A stretch of DNA of 64,000 nucleotides from Arthrobacter gallicola (lineage in GTDB: Bacteria; Actinomycetota; Actinomycetes; Actinomycetales; Micrococcaceae), in contig NZ_JACSQD010000005.1 of NCBI RefSeq assembly GCF_014836775.1, forward strand, positions 231,561 through 295,560. The letters are read 5' to 3'. Every line of letters starts with the position of its first letter. Position 1 is the stretch's first letter. A program made the position numbers and the translations under genes. Below are positions 17,340 to 27,000 of the stretch, one piece after another. Below the pieces are notes generated by a model that saw only the letters and a program-made list of their open reading frames with translations, was not told the origin of the DNA and ran no database searches.

Positions 17340-17478
17340 CTATTCCGCAGCCTTCACCGCTTCTTCCAGCGCGACCCACGCCAGCATGGCGCACTTTACC
17401 CGCGCCGGATAGCGCGAAACACCGGAGAACGCAGCGGCGCAGCGAGCGGATCGTTTCATCGAATTTCTCCACCAGGCA
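17340..17478 (-). pseudogene. Truncated duplicate of the 3' end of sufU
   Basis: From 17340 to about 17440 the DNA is nearly identical to the 3' end of sufU (18326-18430), including the stop codon and the coding for SRYPARVKCAMLAWVALEEA. Homology then breaks (a deletion of roughly 50 bases relative to sufU), resumes briefly at ATTTCTCCACCAGG and ends. The fragment contains only the last of the three metal-binding Cys and lacks most of the gene. It marks one end of a tandem duplication that carried a LAxTG gene plus the neighbouring sufU tail. Confidence 0.8.
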
Positions 17479-17683
17479 CAGCGCCGGCTACCGAGTCCTT
17501 CAAACGAGTATTTCCTTTTTGCGACTGAGTAATTTCGATGGCGCACCACGTGGACAGCCACTTTCTTCAGCGCCGCTTTACCGACGATTACTTATAGCGC
17601 TGAGCAGTTCCCCCTTGTAGCTTGCAGGCACGTAATGGCTATTGAGCCAGACCGACGTCTAGCAATCGCATGGGGAGTCTGAC

Positions 17684-18271
17684 ATGAAAAAAGCGGCATC
17701 CACCCTGGCCCTCGCCGGGGCTCTGACCCTTACCGGCGCAACCGCAGCAGTCGCGAACGAATACCCCGCTCCGCCGGCATCAGTCTCCGGTATGGTTTGC
17801 GCTGCAGTCGCAGACCCCGGAGGACTCGTTGATTTCAGCGGAAGCGGTGCCACCCCCGGTGAAATTATCGACATCACGGTGGATTTCTCCAACAACCCCA
17901 ACACCGTTTCCGGTACAGGCGTCAACGGCCTCATTATCCTCAACCAGCGCGTGGCAGCGCTGACCGCAACGGCAGCAGCTGACGGCGTTTTTAAGACCGA
18001 CATCAGGCTGGGCGAAGCCGGCACCTATGCCCTTACCGGTGTTGCCCGGGATTCCGGCCGTACTTACACCGCAACTGTCGCCGCTGTTCCCGGAGCGGGC
18101 CCGACCCCGTGCGATAAGAGAGCCGCCGCGGCAACTGGACCGGCCGCAGGCGCGGTCCTGGCATCCACGGGCGCAGACAGCAACGTATTTCTCTGGGGCG
18201 CTGCCGGCGCACTTGCACTCGGCGCGGGTGTCGTCTCAGTCGCTGTGGTCCGCCGCAAGAAGGATGTCTAG
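17684..18271 (+). CDS. Secreted cell-wall protein with LAxTG sorting signal (copy 2)
   Basis: 195 residues, paralogous to 16027-16608 along its length: signal peptide (about 1-24, cut near AVANE), an Ig-like domain with GVNGLIILNQRVAA, and the sorting signal LASTG (about residues 164-168) followed by a hydrophobic helix and RRKKDV. It differs from copy 1 by two Cys (in GMVCAAVADPG and TPCDKRAAA) that could form a disulfide. Probable class E sortase substrate anchored to peptidoglycan. The upstream 30 bases resemble those of copy 1. It is convergent with sufU. Confidence 0.84.
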   Translation: MKKAASTLALAGALTLTGATAAVANEYPAPPASVSGMVCAAVADPGGLVDFSGSGATPGEIIDITVDFSNNPNTVSGTGVNGLIILNQRVAALTATAAADGVFKTDIRLGEAGTYALTGVARDSGRTYTATVAAVPGAGPTPCDKRAAAATGPAAGAVLASTGADSNVFLWGAAGALALGAGVVSVAVVRRKKDV

Positions 18272-18277
18272 CGTTCT

Positions 18278-18329
18278 GTAGGGAGCAGGGCTGCAGCTCG
18301 ATCACTTCGGGCTGCAGCCGGAGCCCTAC
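18278..18329. terminator. Two-part hairpin between convergent LAxTG copy 2 and sufU
   Basis: Outer arms GTAGGG/CCCTAC and inner arms GGCTGCAG/CTGCAGCC form a nested dyad covering the sufU stop codon. It lacks a T-run but is placed to end transcription from both sides. Confidence 0.5.
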
Positions 18330-18799
18330 TTCGCAGCCTTCACCGCTTCCTCCAGCGCCACCCACGCCAGCATGGCGCACTTGACCCGCGCCGGATAGCG
18401 CGAAACACCAGAGAACGCAGCGGCGTCGCCCAGCACCTCTTCATCTGCCTCCACGGTCCCGCGGGAACGCATCACATCGCGGAAATTCTCCACCAGGTCC
18501 AGGGCTTCCCCGCGGGGCATCCCGGCCATCAGGTCCGTGAGCACCGAGGCCGACGCCATGGAGATAGAGCAGCCCTGCCCCTCCCAACTGATCCCCTCCA
18601 CCCGAGCACCGTCCGCCGCGCCGCCATCGAGCCCGTTGAGCACGGCGCGCAGCGTGATCTCATCCCCGCAGGTCGGGTTCAGCTGATGGGACTCCCCCGC
18701 CGCAGCGCCCGCCGGAGCGTCCGTCAAACCTTCGCCGTGCCGGGTCTTGGCGTGCTGCAGGATGATCTGCTGGTACAGCTGTTCCAGGTCCGAACTCAT
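18326..18799 (-). CDS. sufU: SufU-type Fe-S cluster assembly sulfurtransferase/scaffold
   Basis: 157 residues of the IscU/SufU family, with the three conserved ligand Cys in NPTCGDE, GQGCSIS and VKCAML and the Asp of CGDE. SufU accepts sulfur from SufS through a zinc-bound site and feeds Fe-S assembly in Gram-positive bacteria. It starts two bases after the sufS stop, so they form an operon. The spacer between Cys1 and Cys2 is the long SufU-type insertion region. A truncated duplicate of its 3' end is at 17340. Confidence 0.92.
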   Translation of the reverse strand: MSSDLEQLYQQIILQHAKTRHGEGLTDAPAGAAAGESHQLNPTCGDEITLRAVLNGLDGGAADGARVEGISWEGQGCSISMASASVLTDLMAGMPRGEALDLVENFRDVMRSRGTVEADEEVLGDAAAFSGVSRYPARVKCAMLAWVALEEAVKAAK

Positions 18800-18801
18800 G
18801 G

Positions 18802-20145
18802 TTACTTCACTCCAAAAAAGGGACGGACGCCGGCCACTGCGGTGAGGAAGGCATCGACGTCGTTCGTGGTGTTGTACAGGTACGTGCTCGCCCGGGTGCT
18901 GGACACCAGGCCCAGCCGGCGGTGCAGCGGCTGCGCGCAGTGGTGCCCCACCCGCACGGCGATGCCCTTGTCATCGAGGAACTGGCCGACGTCGTGCGAG
19001 TGGACGCCGTCAACGTCGAACGCCGCCAAACCGATCCGCTCAATCCCGGCAGCCGGGCCCAGCACCTTGATGCCCTCAATCTGCTCCAGGCCCGCCACCA
19101 GCCGCTGGCCCAGCTCCGCCTCCCAGGCATGGATCCGGTCCATCCCGGTTTCCTTCAGGTAGTTCACCGCAGTGGCCAGGGCCATGGCCTGGGAAATCCG
19201 CTGCGTTCCCGCCTCAAAGCGCTGCGGAGCGGGCAGATAATCTGCCTTGTCCATGGTGACCGTGGTGATCATGGACCCGCCGGTCAGAAACGGGGGCATC
19301 GCGTTGAGCAGCTCGGCCTTGCCGTACAGCACGCCAATCCCGGTGGGCCCCAGCATCTTGTGTCCGGAGAAGGCCGCGAAGTCCACGTCCAGGGCGCGGA
19401 CGTCCACGGGCAGGTGCGGCACGGACTGGCAGGCGTCCAGCACCACCAGGGCGCCGTGCCGGTGCGCCATCGCCACCAGGGTCTCCACCGGGTTGATGGT
19501 TCCCAGCACGTTGGAGGCATGGGTGAACGCCAGCACCTTCGTCCGTCCGTTGATCAGCTGCTCCGCCTCTTCAAGCCGGAGCGCACCGGAATCATCCACT
19601 GGAATCCAGCGCAGCGTGGCGCCGGTCCGGGACGCGAGCTCCTGCCACGGAATGAGATTCGCGTGGTGCTCCATCTCCGTCACCACAATCTCGTCCCCGG
19701 GGCCCAGAACGAACCGTCGGGCAGCCTCTCCCCCACGGCCGGCCGACGCATTCGAAAACGCATAGGTGACCAGGTTCAGCGCTTCGGTGGCGTTGGAGGT
19801 CCAGACGATTTCCTCCGGAGCGGCGTTTACGAACTCCGCGACGGTCCGGCGGGCGTCCTCGAAGACGTCTGTGGCAGACACGGCCAGGGAGTGGGCGCCG
19901 CGGTGGACCGCGGAGTTGCGCTGTTCGTAGAACTCCTGCTCCGCCTCAATGACGCTCAGCGGGTTCTGCGACGTGGCCCCGGAATCCAGGTAGACCAGGG
20001 GATGTCCGTTGACCTCCTGATGCAGGATCGGGAAGTCGTTGCGGATACGCAGCACTTCGGCATTTTCGAGGGGCCCGGCGGCCGGGCGCAGAGTTGCGGG
20101 GGTACTCACCACGGGCACGTTCGATACTCCTTCGGCTGGTGGCAT
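18802..20145 (-). CDS. sufS: Cysteine desulfurase SufS (group II)
   Basis: 447 residues, PLP-dependent, taking sulfur from L-cysteine for SufU. It shows the PLP Lys in FSGHKMLGPTG, the catalytic Cys in VGHHCAQPLH, and VYLDSGATSQNP near the N-terminus. An extra 25-30 residues precede the usual family start, so a start downstream of 20145 is possible. The core sufBCD genes are not here, so this pair stands apart from them. Composition matches the high-GC background. Confidence 0.93.
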   Translation of the reverse strand: MPPAEGVSNVPVVSTPATLRPAAGPLENAEVLRIRNDFPILHQEVNGHPLVYLDSGATSQNPLSVIEAEQEFYEQRNSAVHRGAHSLAVSATDVFEDARRTVAEFVNAAPEEIVWTSNATEALNLVTYAFSNASAGRGGEAARRFVLGPGDEIVVTEMEHHANLIPWQELASRTGATLRWIPVDDSGALRLEEAEQLINGRTKVLAFTHASNVLGTINPVETLVAMAHRHGALVVLDACQSVPHLPVDVRALDVDFAAFSGHKMLGPTGIGVLYGKAELLNAMPPFLTGGSMITTVTMDKADYLPAPQRFEAGTQRISQAMALATAVNYLKETGMDRIHAWEAELGQRLVAGLEQIEGIKVLGPAAGIERIGLAAFDVDGVHSHDVGQFLDDKGIAVRVGHHCAQPLHRRLGLVSSTRASTYLYNTTNDVDAFLTAVAGVRPFFGVK

Positions 20146-20319
20146 CCTGCGCGGCGATTACGCAAGACAAATCTTCCCTAATCATCCCACGCCGCCGGTG
20201 CCACGGCATCTGAGTCTGGCCTAAGTTCTTCCGTCTCCCCGCACGAGGCACACAGTGCGCGCCCGTCATGTTCCGACGCAAACGGTTTTCCGGGCAACCT
20301 GCGCCCTAGCATTCCTCGC

Positions 20320-20448
20320 ATGAGCATCCGGAGACGCGTGCGCCGCTGGCGCCGGCACACCACACAGGCAGAACGGCTGCAGGTCCTTGGCGTGTTCCTC
20401 CTGGGCTTGGGCACGGCAATCTTCCTGGGTATGTTCGTGCTCGACTAG
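20320..20448 (+). CDS. Candidate 42-residue single-TM protein
   Basis: The frame from ATG 20320 encodes a very basic N-terminus (MSIRRRVRRWRRHTTQ) followed by one hydrophobic helix (VLGVFLLGLGTAIFLGMFVL) and a stop. The positive-inside charge and clean helix argue for a real small membrane protein; the lack of a Shine-Dalgarno is the main objection, though leaderless genes are common in actinobacteria. No family recognised. Confidence 0.4.
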   Translation: MSIRRRVRRWRRHTTQAERLQVLGVFLLGLGTAIFLGMFVLD

Positions 20449-20501
20449 AACAGCCCCTGACACCCGACGGCGGTGCTCCGGGTGTGTGCCGCGGCAGGAC
20501 T

Positions 20502-20527
20502 AAGTAGAGCCAGGCAAAACCCGGGTA
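20502..20527 (+). promoter_or_regulatory. Bipartite upstream element, copy A (AAGTA-N15-CGGGTA)
   Basis: AAGTA (20502-20506), 15 bases, CGGGTA (20522-20527), 90 bases before the start of the first beta-propeller gene. The match to copy B at 23936 extends to AAGTAGAGC and, around the second box, to AAACnCGnGTATnnACC. The second half resembles the GGGTAT -10 of SigB/SigF-family promoters, but the first half is not their usual -35. It may be a promoter for an alternative sigma factor or a regulator site. Confidence 0.6.
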
Positions 20528-20617
20528 TCCACCTGCATTACCGTTCCCCCGCCCAGCCGCTAGGTTGCCAGCTAGGTCCGTTCGGACCGCTGGTCATCAC
20601 AAACTGTGGGTGGGAAC

Positions 20618-22864
20618 ATGCGCAAGAAAATTACGGCTTTGCTTACGGGCGCCCTCCTCGGCGCCGCCTCCCTGATCGGCGTGGCGCCGCCGGCCGCAGC
20701 CATCAGCCCGGGGGTGACCTTCGCCGCGAGCAACCTGCCCACCTGGCAGACCAACGGCATTGTCTGGGCCATGGCCGAGGCCAACGGAGTGGTGTACGCC
20801 GGCGGGACCTTCACCGCCATCCGCCCGCCCGGCACCGCTGCCGGCGGCACCGGAACCCGCAGCGCCGTGAACTTCGCCGCCTTTGACGCCCGCACCGGCA
20901 ATCCCACCAGCTGCGCCCTCTCCGTCACCGGAGGCAGCGCCACCGTCCGCGCCCTCGACGTTTCCCCCGACGGGCGGACCCTGTACATCGGAGGCAGCTT
21001 CGGTGCCGTTAACGGCGTCTCCACCACCCGCATAGCCGCGATTAACCTCCCCGCCTGCACGGTGAACACCAGCTTCAAACCGGGTGCAGTCTCCGCAACG
21101 GTGCGGGCGATTGAGGCGACGAACACGGCCGTTTATTTTGGCGGCGACTTTAAAACAGTCGGCACCGCAAACCGGGCCCGCGCAGCCGCGGTCTCGACCA
21201 CCGGCGCGCTTCAGGCCTGGGCCCCCGCAGCAGACCAGCCGGTCCGGGCCCTGCACATCCCGGCGGGGAAGAACGTGGTTATTGCCGGCGGCGATTTCCT
21301 CACCATGAACTCGGCCGATTCGAAAGCACTTGCAGTCGTCAACAACACCACCGGCGCCAACGTGCGCACCTATCCGAACTTCTTTATCCCCAAAACCTCC
21401 GTGGTGAAGTCCATCGACTCCGACACCACCAGCTTCTACATCGGCAACGAAGGAACCGGCGGCGGAGTCTTCGACGGACGCGCACGGTTTGACCTGGGGA
21501 CCTATGCACAGGTCTGGCGGGACACCTGCCTCGGAGCGACCCAGGCCGTATCCGTTTACGGCAAAACCCTGTACTCCGGGCATCACGCCCACAACTGCGC
21601 CAGTATGGACTCCTTCACCGAAGGGACACGGGTGCACCTCAGTGCGCAGAGTGTGGACACGCCCTCCCCCATGCTGCAGTGGAACCCCATCACCAACGAC
21701 GGTCAAGGCGAATCCCTCGGTCCCCGGACCATGGCCCATACCACCGCCGGAACCAACGACGTCCTCTGGGTCGGCGGTGAGTTCACCACCGTCAACGGTA
21801 AAGGCCAGCAGAGCCTGACCCGCTTCGGCCCAGGTCCCGGCACCGCCGGCCCGGGAGCACCCCAGCTGGTCAGCGGTGAATCCCGCGCTTCCGGACAGAA
21901 CACCGTCCGCTGGCAGACATCCTCCGATCCCGACGATTCGGACCTCACCTACAGCGTCTACCGCAACGGCTCCGCGACTGCGCTGGGCACGGTCAAGATG
22001 TCCTCGCTTTGGTGGAATCTTCCCCAGGCCTCCTTCACCGACAAGACCGCTGTGCCGGGCACAACGTACACCTACCGGGTCCGGGCCAGCGACCCGAATG
22101 GCCACGTGGGTGCACTGTCAGCTCAGGTCTCGATCGCCACGGCTGGAACCGTGCCCGCCTATCCGGCCAAGGTCCGGGCCGACGGCGCCACCACCTACTG
22201 GCGGCTGGGGGACGGGTTTGCCGCTGCAGCGGACTCATCCGCCGGGGACCGGATGGGCCTGCCATTCGGCACACCCACCATCGGCGGAGTGGCCGGCGCA
22301 CTCGCCGGAGACAGCAACAAGGCCACCTACTTCGACGGCGTTGATGATTATGTCTATGGTCCGCAGCGGATGACCCCTCCAGCCGTGTACAGCGTCGAAG
22401 CCTGGTTCAAAACCAACACCACAACGGGCGGAAAGATCATCGGATTCGGCAACGGCCAGCCGTGGCGTAACGGCAAAAATGCCGGTCTCAGCAGCAAGTA
22501 CGGCCGGCATGTGTACATGACCAACGCCGGGAAACTGATGTTCGGTGAATGGGCCAGCGGCGCCGCAAAAACGGTGGTCTCCTCCGCCAGCTACAACGAC
22601 AACGCCTGGCACCACGTGGTTGCCACGCAGGGCCCGGGCGGCATGACCCTGTACGTCGACGGCGTAAAGGTTGGTTCCAACACCGTTTCAGGCACCCAGA
22701 GCACCACCGGCTCCTGGCGGATCGGCGGAGACACCCTCACCACGGGCTGGCCCAGCGCTCCGACCAGCCGGTACTTCAAGGGCTCCATCGACGAGTTTGC
22801 CGTTTACCCCACCGTGCTGACCGCTGCCCAGGCCGCGGCCCATAACCAGCTGGGGCGGAAGTAG
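20618..22864 (+). CDS. Secreted beta-propeller/FN3/LamG surface protein (short form)
   Basis: 748 residues from ATG 20618 (a GTG four codons upstream is possible). A signal peptide (about 1-29) ends in PPAAA. A propeller-like region (about 30-405) carries repeats of the type YxGGxFxxVNG (VYAGGTFTAI, LYIGGSFGAVNG, VYFGGDFKTV, WVGGEFTTVNG). An FN3 domain follows (about 412-510, ending YTYRVRASD). A concanavalin-like LamG domain (about 515-740) shows TYWRLGDG, ATYFDGVDDYV and WHHVVATQ. No sorting signal or membrane anchor is present, so it is released or held non-covalently, perhaps bound to EPS. Paralogue at 24099. Both carry the bipartite element upstream. Confidence 0.82.
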   Translation: MRKKITALLTGALLGAASLIGVAPPAAAISPGVTFAASNLPTWQTNGIVWAMAEANGVVYAGGTFTAIRPPGTAAGGTGTRSAVNFAAFDARTGNPTSCALSVTGGSATVRALDVSPDGRTLYIGGSFGAVNGVSTTRIAAINLPACTVNTSFKPGAVSATVRAIEATNTAVYFGGDFKTVGTANRARAAAVSTTGALQAWAPAADQPVRALHIPAGKNVVIAGGDFLTMNSADSKALAVVNNTTGANVRTYPNFFIPKTSVVKSIDSDTTSFYIGNEGTGGGVFDGRARFDLGTYAQVWRDTCLGATQAVSVYGKTLYSGHHAHNCASMDSFTEGTRVHLSAQSVDTPSPMLQWNPITNDGQGESLGPRTMAHTTAGTNDVLWVGGEFTTVNGKGQQSLTRFGPGPGTAGPGAPQLVSGESRASGQNTVRWQTSSDPDDSDLTYSVYRNGSATALGTVKMSSLWWNLPQASFTDKTAVPGTTYTYRVRASDPNGHVGALSAQVSIATAGTVPAYPAKVRADGATTYWRLGDGFAAAADSSAGDRMGLPFGTPTIGGVAGALAGDSNKATYFDGVDDYVYGPQRMTPPAVYSVEAWFKTNTTTGGKIIGFGNGQPWRNGKNAGLSSKYGRHVYMTNAGKLMFGEWASGAAKTVVSSASYNDNAWHHVVATQGPGGMTLYVDGVKVGSNTVSGTQSTTGSWRIGGDTLTTGWPSAPTSRYFKGSIDEFAVYPTVLTAAQAAAHNQLGRK

Positions 22865-22884
22865 GTCCATGCCGGCAGCCGTCC

Positions 22885-23412
22885 TTGTCTAGTTCCAGAC
22901 TGCGCCGGACTCCCCCGCCCCGGAACCGGGCGGGGGCCCGGGTCGGGAACCGGACGGGGCCCCCAGGCCGGGCACGGAGAGCGGCGGTGGTCTTGTGGCT
23001 CTGCGCGCTCAGCACCGCCGGAGCGTTGACCGCCGTCCTGCTGAACCCCACACCGGTGGACCGTCCGGTGTACGGCGATGTACTCAAGGCCCTTGCCTGG
23101 CTGCAGACCCGCGGTCTGCCCGGCTGGGTGACCTACGCCGACGTCGAACGGCTGGCCAACGTGGCACTGTTCATTCTGCCCGGCCTGCTGGCGGCGCTGC
23201 TCCTGCCCGGGAGGCGATGGTGGCTGGCGCTGGCCCTCTGCCTCGGGCTCTCCGCCGCCATGGAACTGGCACAGTACCTGTTCCTTCCGGAACGCTCCGC
23301 CAGCAGCGTCGACGTGCTGCTCAACGGGGCCGGGGCGCTGATCGGCGTGGTGCTGGGCTCGGCGCTGCGGAACCTGGGACGGAACCGGCGGCGCCGGCCG
23401 CGCCGGTACTAG
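22885..23412 (+). CDS. VanZ-like membrane protein (second copy)
   Basis: 175 residues; the basic N-terminus (about 1-33) is longer than in the copy at 4515. VanZ signatures are kept: LANVALFILPGL, MELAQYLFLPERSASSVDVLLNGAG. Four helices are predicted. The start is TTG at 22885, 20 bases after the propeller gene stop, so it may be co-transcribed with it. It is convergent with the cytidylyltransferase, and the two share CTAG as overlapping stop codons. Uniformly GC-rich, unlike the first copy. Confidence 0.8.
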   Translation: MSSSRLRRTPPPRNRAGARVGNRTGPPGRARRAAVVLWLCALSTAGALTAVLLNPTPVDRPVYGDVLKALAWLQTRGLPGWVTYADVERLANVALFILPGLLAALLLPGRRWWLALALCLGLSAAMELAQYLFLPERSASSVDVLLNGAGALIGVVLGSALRNLGRNRRRRPRRY

Positions 23413-23855
23413 GCCTGCCCAGCTGCTATCTGCCTGCCGTCCAGCAGCGTCAGCGCCTTCCTGAGCATGGTCGAAGAAGTGGTGGCGGTGTAGGGAAGGT
23501 AAACCACCTCCACCTGGATGCGGGCCATATCGCGTTCCAGCCTGTCGCCCTTCTCCGAACCCCGCCAGTCATCACCCTTGAAGAACACGTTGAAACCCAC
23601 TTCAGCCCAGGTGTCGGCCTTATTGATGTGCTCATCCACCACCACGTCATCCACATAACGGATGCTGCGCACAATCTCCAGCCGCTCCGCGAGCGGAACC
23701 ACCGGCGTCGTGCCTTTGAGCCGTTCGGTCATTTCCGGGGAGGCAACGCCGGCAATCAGGTAATCGCACCGGCTGCGGGCATGCCTGAGCAGATTCAGGT
23801 GCCCGATGTGAAAAAGGTCGTAGACGCCGGAGGCGTAGCCAATCCGAACCGCCAT
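23409..23855 (-). CDS. TagD-like cytidylyltransferase
   Basis: 148 residues from ATG 23855, preceded by GGGGG; a frame extension to 23903 lacks support. It has the nucleotidyltransferase motifs GVYDLFHIGHLNLLRHA (HxGH) and TTSSTMLRKAL at the end. FKGDDWRGSEKG resembles CTP:glycerol-3-phosphate cytidylyltransferase (TagD/GCT). The expected product is CDP-glycerol or a related CDP-alcohol for wall polymers. The CDP-alcohol transferase at 30909 belongs to a different chemistry, so a pathway link is not implied. No CDP-glycerol polymerase is in the window. Confidence 0.8.
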   Translation of the reverse strand: MAVRIGYASGVYDLFHIGHLNLLRHARSRCDYLIAGVASPEMTERLKGTTPVVPLAERLEIVRSIRYVDDVVVDEHINKADTWAEVGFNVFFKGDDWRGSEKGDRLERDMARIQVEVVYLPYTATTSSTMLRKALTLLDGRQIAAGQA

Positions 23856-23935
23856 GTCTTTACCCCCAGATGTGGTGTGCTCCAGGATCATCTTGGGGCG
23901 CATACCGGAGGTGGTAAAGCGGTTTCCGGGTATTC

Positions 23936-23961
23936 AAGTAGAGCGCCAGTAAACACGAGTA
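23936..23961 (+). promoter_or_regulatory. Bipartite upstream element, copy B (AAGTA-N15-CGAGTA)
   Basis: AAGTA (23936-23940), 15 bases, CGAGTA (23956-23961), about 140 bases before the second beta-propeller gene. See copy A at 20502; spacing is identical and flanking matches extend past both boxes. Confidence 0.6.
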
Positions 23962-24098
23962 TTGACCGTATTTACGAAGGGTAGCTAGGCATCGGATTCG
24001 GGTAGGGCCCACCGTAGGGCGCATCCGCGACCGCCGCTACGCTTCGAGTCAGTTTCGGGCGGCGGGCCCGTGCCCCAGTACAACAAGGCGGTTGAGCC

Positions 24099-27000
24099 GT
24101 GCGGAAAAAACTTGCGGCGATGGTCTCCATCGCAGCCCTGTCTGCGACAGCAGTCATCGGCATAACGGCGCCGGCATCAGCGCTGTCCCCCGGGATCGGG
24201 TTCAACGCAGTGGCGCTGCCCACCTGGCAGACCAACGGCATCGCCTGGACCGTCGCTGAGGCCGGCGGCGTGATGTACGTCGGCGGCACGTTCACCCAGA
24301 TCCGCCCGCCGGGAACCACCGCCGGCACCAGCCAGGCCCGGGCGGCCGTGAACTTTGCCGCGTTTGACGCCTATACCGGCAACCCGACGTCGTGCGCCCT
24401 GTCCTTCACCGGCGGCACCGGAACCACGGTCCGCGCCATGGACGTCTCCCCCGACGGGAAGAAGCTCTACGTGGGCGGCAACTTCACCACGGTTAACGGT
24501 GTCCCCGCCAACCGCCTGGCGGCCATCAACCTGCCCAGCTGCTCGGTGGACACCGGCTTCCGCCCCGGCACGATATCCAGTACCGTCCGCGCCGTTGCCG
24601 CCACGGCGGACACCGTTTACTTCGGCGGCGACTTTGTGAGCGTCAACGGCACCGCCCGCCGCAGCTTCGCCGCCGTCAGCACCACCGGCGCCCTGCGCCC
24701 CTGGGCCCCGCAGGTGGACGCCGTGGGACGGACCATCGATGTCCCCGAAGGCCGCGGCGTCGTCCTAATCGGCGGCGACTTCGCCACAGTCAACGGCGCG
24801 GATTCCATGGCCCTGGCCGTAGTGGACAACAGCAGCGGAGCCAGCGTACGCAGCTACCCCACCCGCAGTTACGTTCCCCGCACAGCCGTGATCAAGGACA
24901 TCACCAGCGACGGGGACGACTTCTACATCGCCGGTGAAGGCACCGGCCCAACATCCTTCGACGGCCGTGCCCGGCTCTCCCTGGACAACAACTATGAACA
25001 GGTCTGGAAGGACACCTGCCAGGGTGCAACCCAGGCGGTGCTGCCATACAACGGTGTGCTGTACTCCGGGCACCACGTCCACGACTGCTCCACCATGGGC
25101 GGCTTCGCCGACGGCAACCGCAGGCACCTCTCCGCCCAGGACGTGGACAACCCGTACCCCTTCCTGGGCTGGAGCCCGGATACCAACGGCGGCACCGGTG
25201 AAGGAATCGGTCCGAGGGCCATGGCCATGACAAAGGCGGCCACTAACAACGTGATGTGGGTGGCCGGTGAGTTCACCAGCACCAACGGCTCTCCGCAGCA
25301 GGGGATTACCCGGTTCGGTCCGGGCCCGGCCTCCGCTCCGCCCGGCACTCCTGCCGCCGTCAGCGTCTCCAGCCTGGCCACCGGGGAAAACACCATCCGG
25401 TGGCGCCAGAGCATCGACAACGATGACTCCGGGCTGACCTACAGTGTTTTCCGCAACGGTTCCTCCACGCCGCTGGGAACCGTTTCCGGCAGCTCCACCT
25501 GGTTCGATGCACCGCAGCTGTCCTTCACCGACACCACCGCACGTCCGGGAACGGCCTACTCCTACCGGGTCCGTGCCAGTGACGGCACCAACACCAGTGC
25601 CCTCTCGGCCCAGGTCTCGGTCACCACGGCCACGCAGACCCACCCCTACCCGGCGGCGGTCCTGCGCGACGGCGCCACCACCTACTGGCGGCTCGACGAC
25701 GCCGCCGCCAACGCTCCGGCGGACAGCTCACCGGGCAACAACCGCGGCCTTCCCTACAGTGCGCCGGTGACCGCAGGGACACCGGGCGCCGTGCCGGGCA
25801 GTACAGCGGCGGTGTTTGACGGCGTCGATGATCAGATCTCCGGGCAGCAGCGTTACCCCGCCCCCGCCTCGTATTCCGCGGAAGCCTGGTTCAAAACCAG
25901 CACCACCCGCGGCGGGGAGATCTTCGGCTTCGCCTCCGGCCAGCCCAACCGCCGCGCCGACCGCAACTCCAGCGGCACGGTCGACCGCAACCTGTACATG
26001 ACCAACGCCGGCACCCTGGCCTTCACCGTCCGCAACTCGGCCAACAGCCTGGTTGCGGGCGCCACAACCGCCGCGTACAACGACGACGAGTGGCATCATG
26101 CCCTGGTCAGCCAGACGGAGACCGGCTGGATCCTGTACGTCGACGGCGAGGTTGCCGCCAGCAGCGAGACACCTGCAGCCCAGACCTACAAGGGCTCCTG
26201 GCGGATTGGCGGAGACACGCTGAACTTCCGCTGGCCCAGCAACCCCTCCAGCGGCTACTTCGCCGGATCCATCGACGAGTTCGCCGCCTATCCCACCGCG
26301 CTGAGCGCGGCACAGGCCGCACAGCACTTCGCTGCCGGAACCGGCGGGGCCGGCCCGGAACCGGAGCCTGACAGCACCGCGCCGTCGGCAGTCACCGGGG
26401 CAACGGCAGCCGTGGAGGGCACCACCGCCACCCTCACCTGGGCGGCTGCCACGGACAACGTGGGAGTCACCGGATACCAGGTGCACCGTTCCACCACTGA
26501 CGGGTTCGAGCCGGCAGAGCCAACCTTGCTCACCACCACCGGGGGCTCTGTGCTTTCCTACACCGACGATGAGCTGTCGCCCGGAACCTATTACTACCGG
26601 GTGCTGGCAGTGGACGAGGCCGGCAACACCGGCCCCGCTTCGGCACAGGCAGCAGCCACCGTTGCGGGTGCACCGCCGGCCGAGCCGGTGACCCTGACCC
26701 TGACACCCACGGCTGACACATACGTCAACCAGGGAGCACCCGGCACCGTCCACGGCTCCGCCACGTCCATGGCCTCCCGCGGCAGCCTCGCCTACACCTC
26801 CTACCTCCGGTTCGCCGCCGGGACCGAGGTGCCGCCGGGCATGCGGCTGGTCTCGGCCACCCTCCGCCTGTACACCACCTCGGACAGCTTCGCCGGTTCC
26901 TTGAACACGCACACGATCCACCCGGTGGAAGGGACGTGGGCGGAAGCTTCCACCACCTACAACAACCGGCCATCCTTGGCCGCTGCGCTTCTGGGCAGCA

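Noticed and set aside
17206..17620. Short open frames on both strands around 17.2-17.6 kb
   Set aside because: They read the degenerate sufU fragment and surrounding decayed DNA; only the fragment itself has detectable homology.
18922..20181. Plus-strand open frame of about 420 codons over sufS
   Set aside because: sufS is unambiguous on the other strand, and the frame encodes no recognisable protein.
20502..20527. Direct assignment of the bipartite element as a SigB/SigF promoter
   Set aside because: The GGGTA box fits, but no GTTT or GNNT -35 lies at the right distance and the conserved AAGTA does not match, so the sigma factor cannot be named.
20597..22105. Long minus-strand open frame (about 500 codons)
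   Set aside because: It is antisense to the first beta-propeller gene, Gly/Val/Arg-rich with no domain, and is explained by GC-biased third positions of the plus-strand gene.
22995..23984. Plus-strand open frame of about 330 codons
   Set aside because: It reads VanZ DNA out of frame and then antisense through the cytidylyltransferase, so it cannot be a real gene alongside both.
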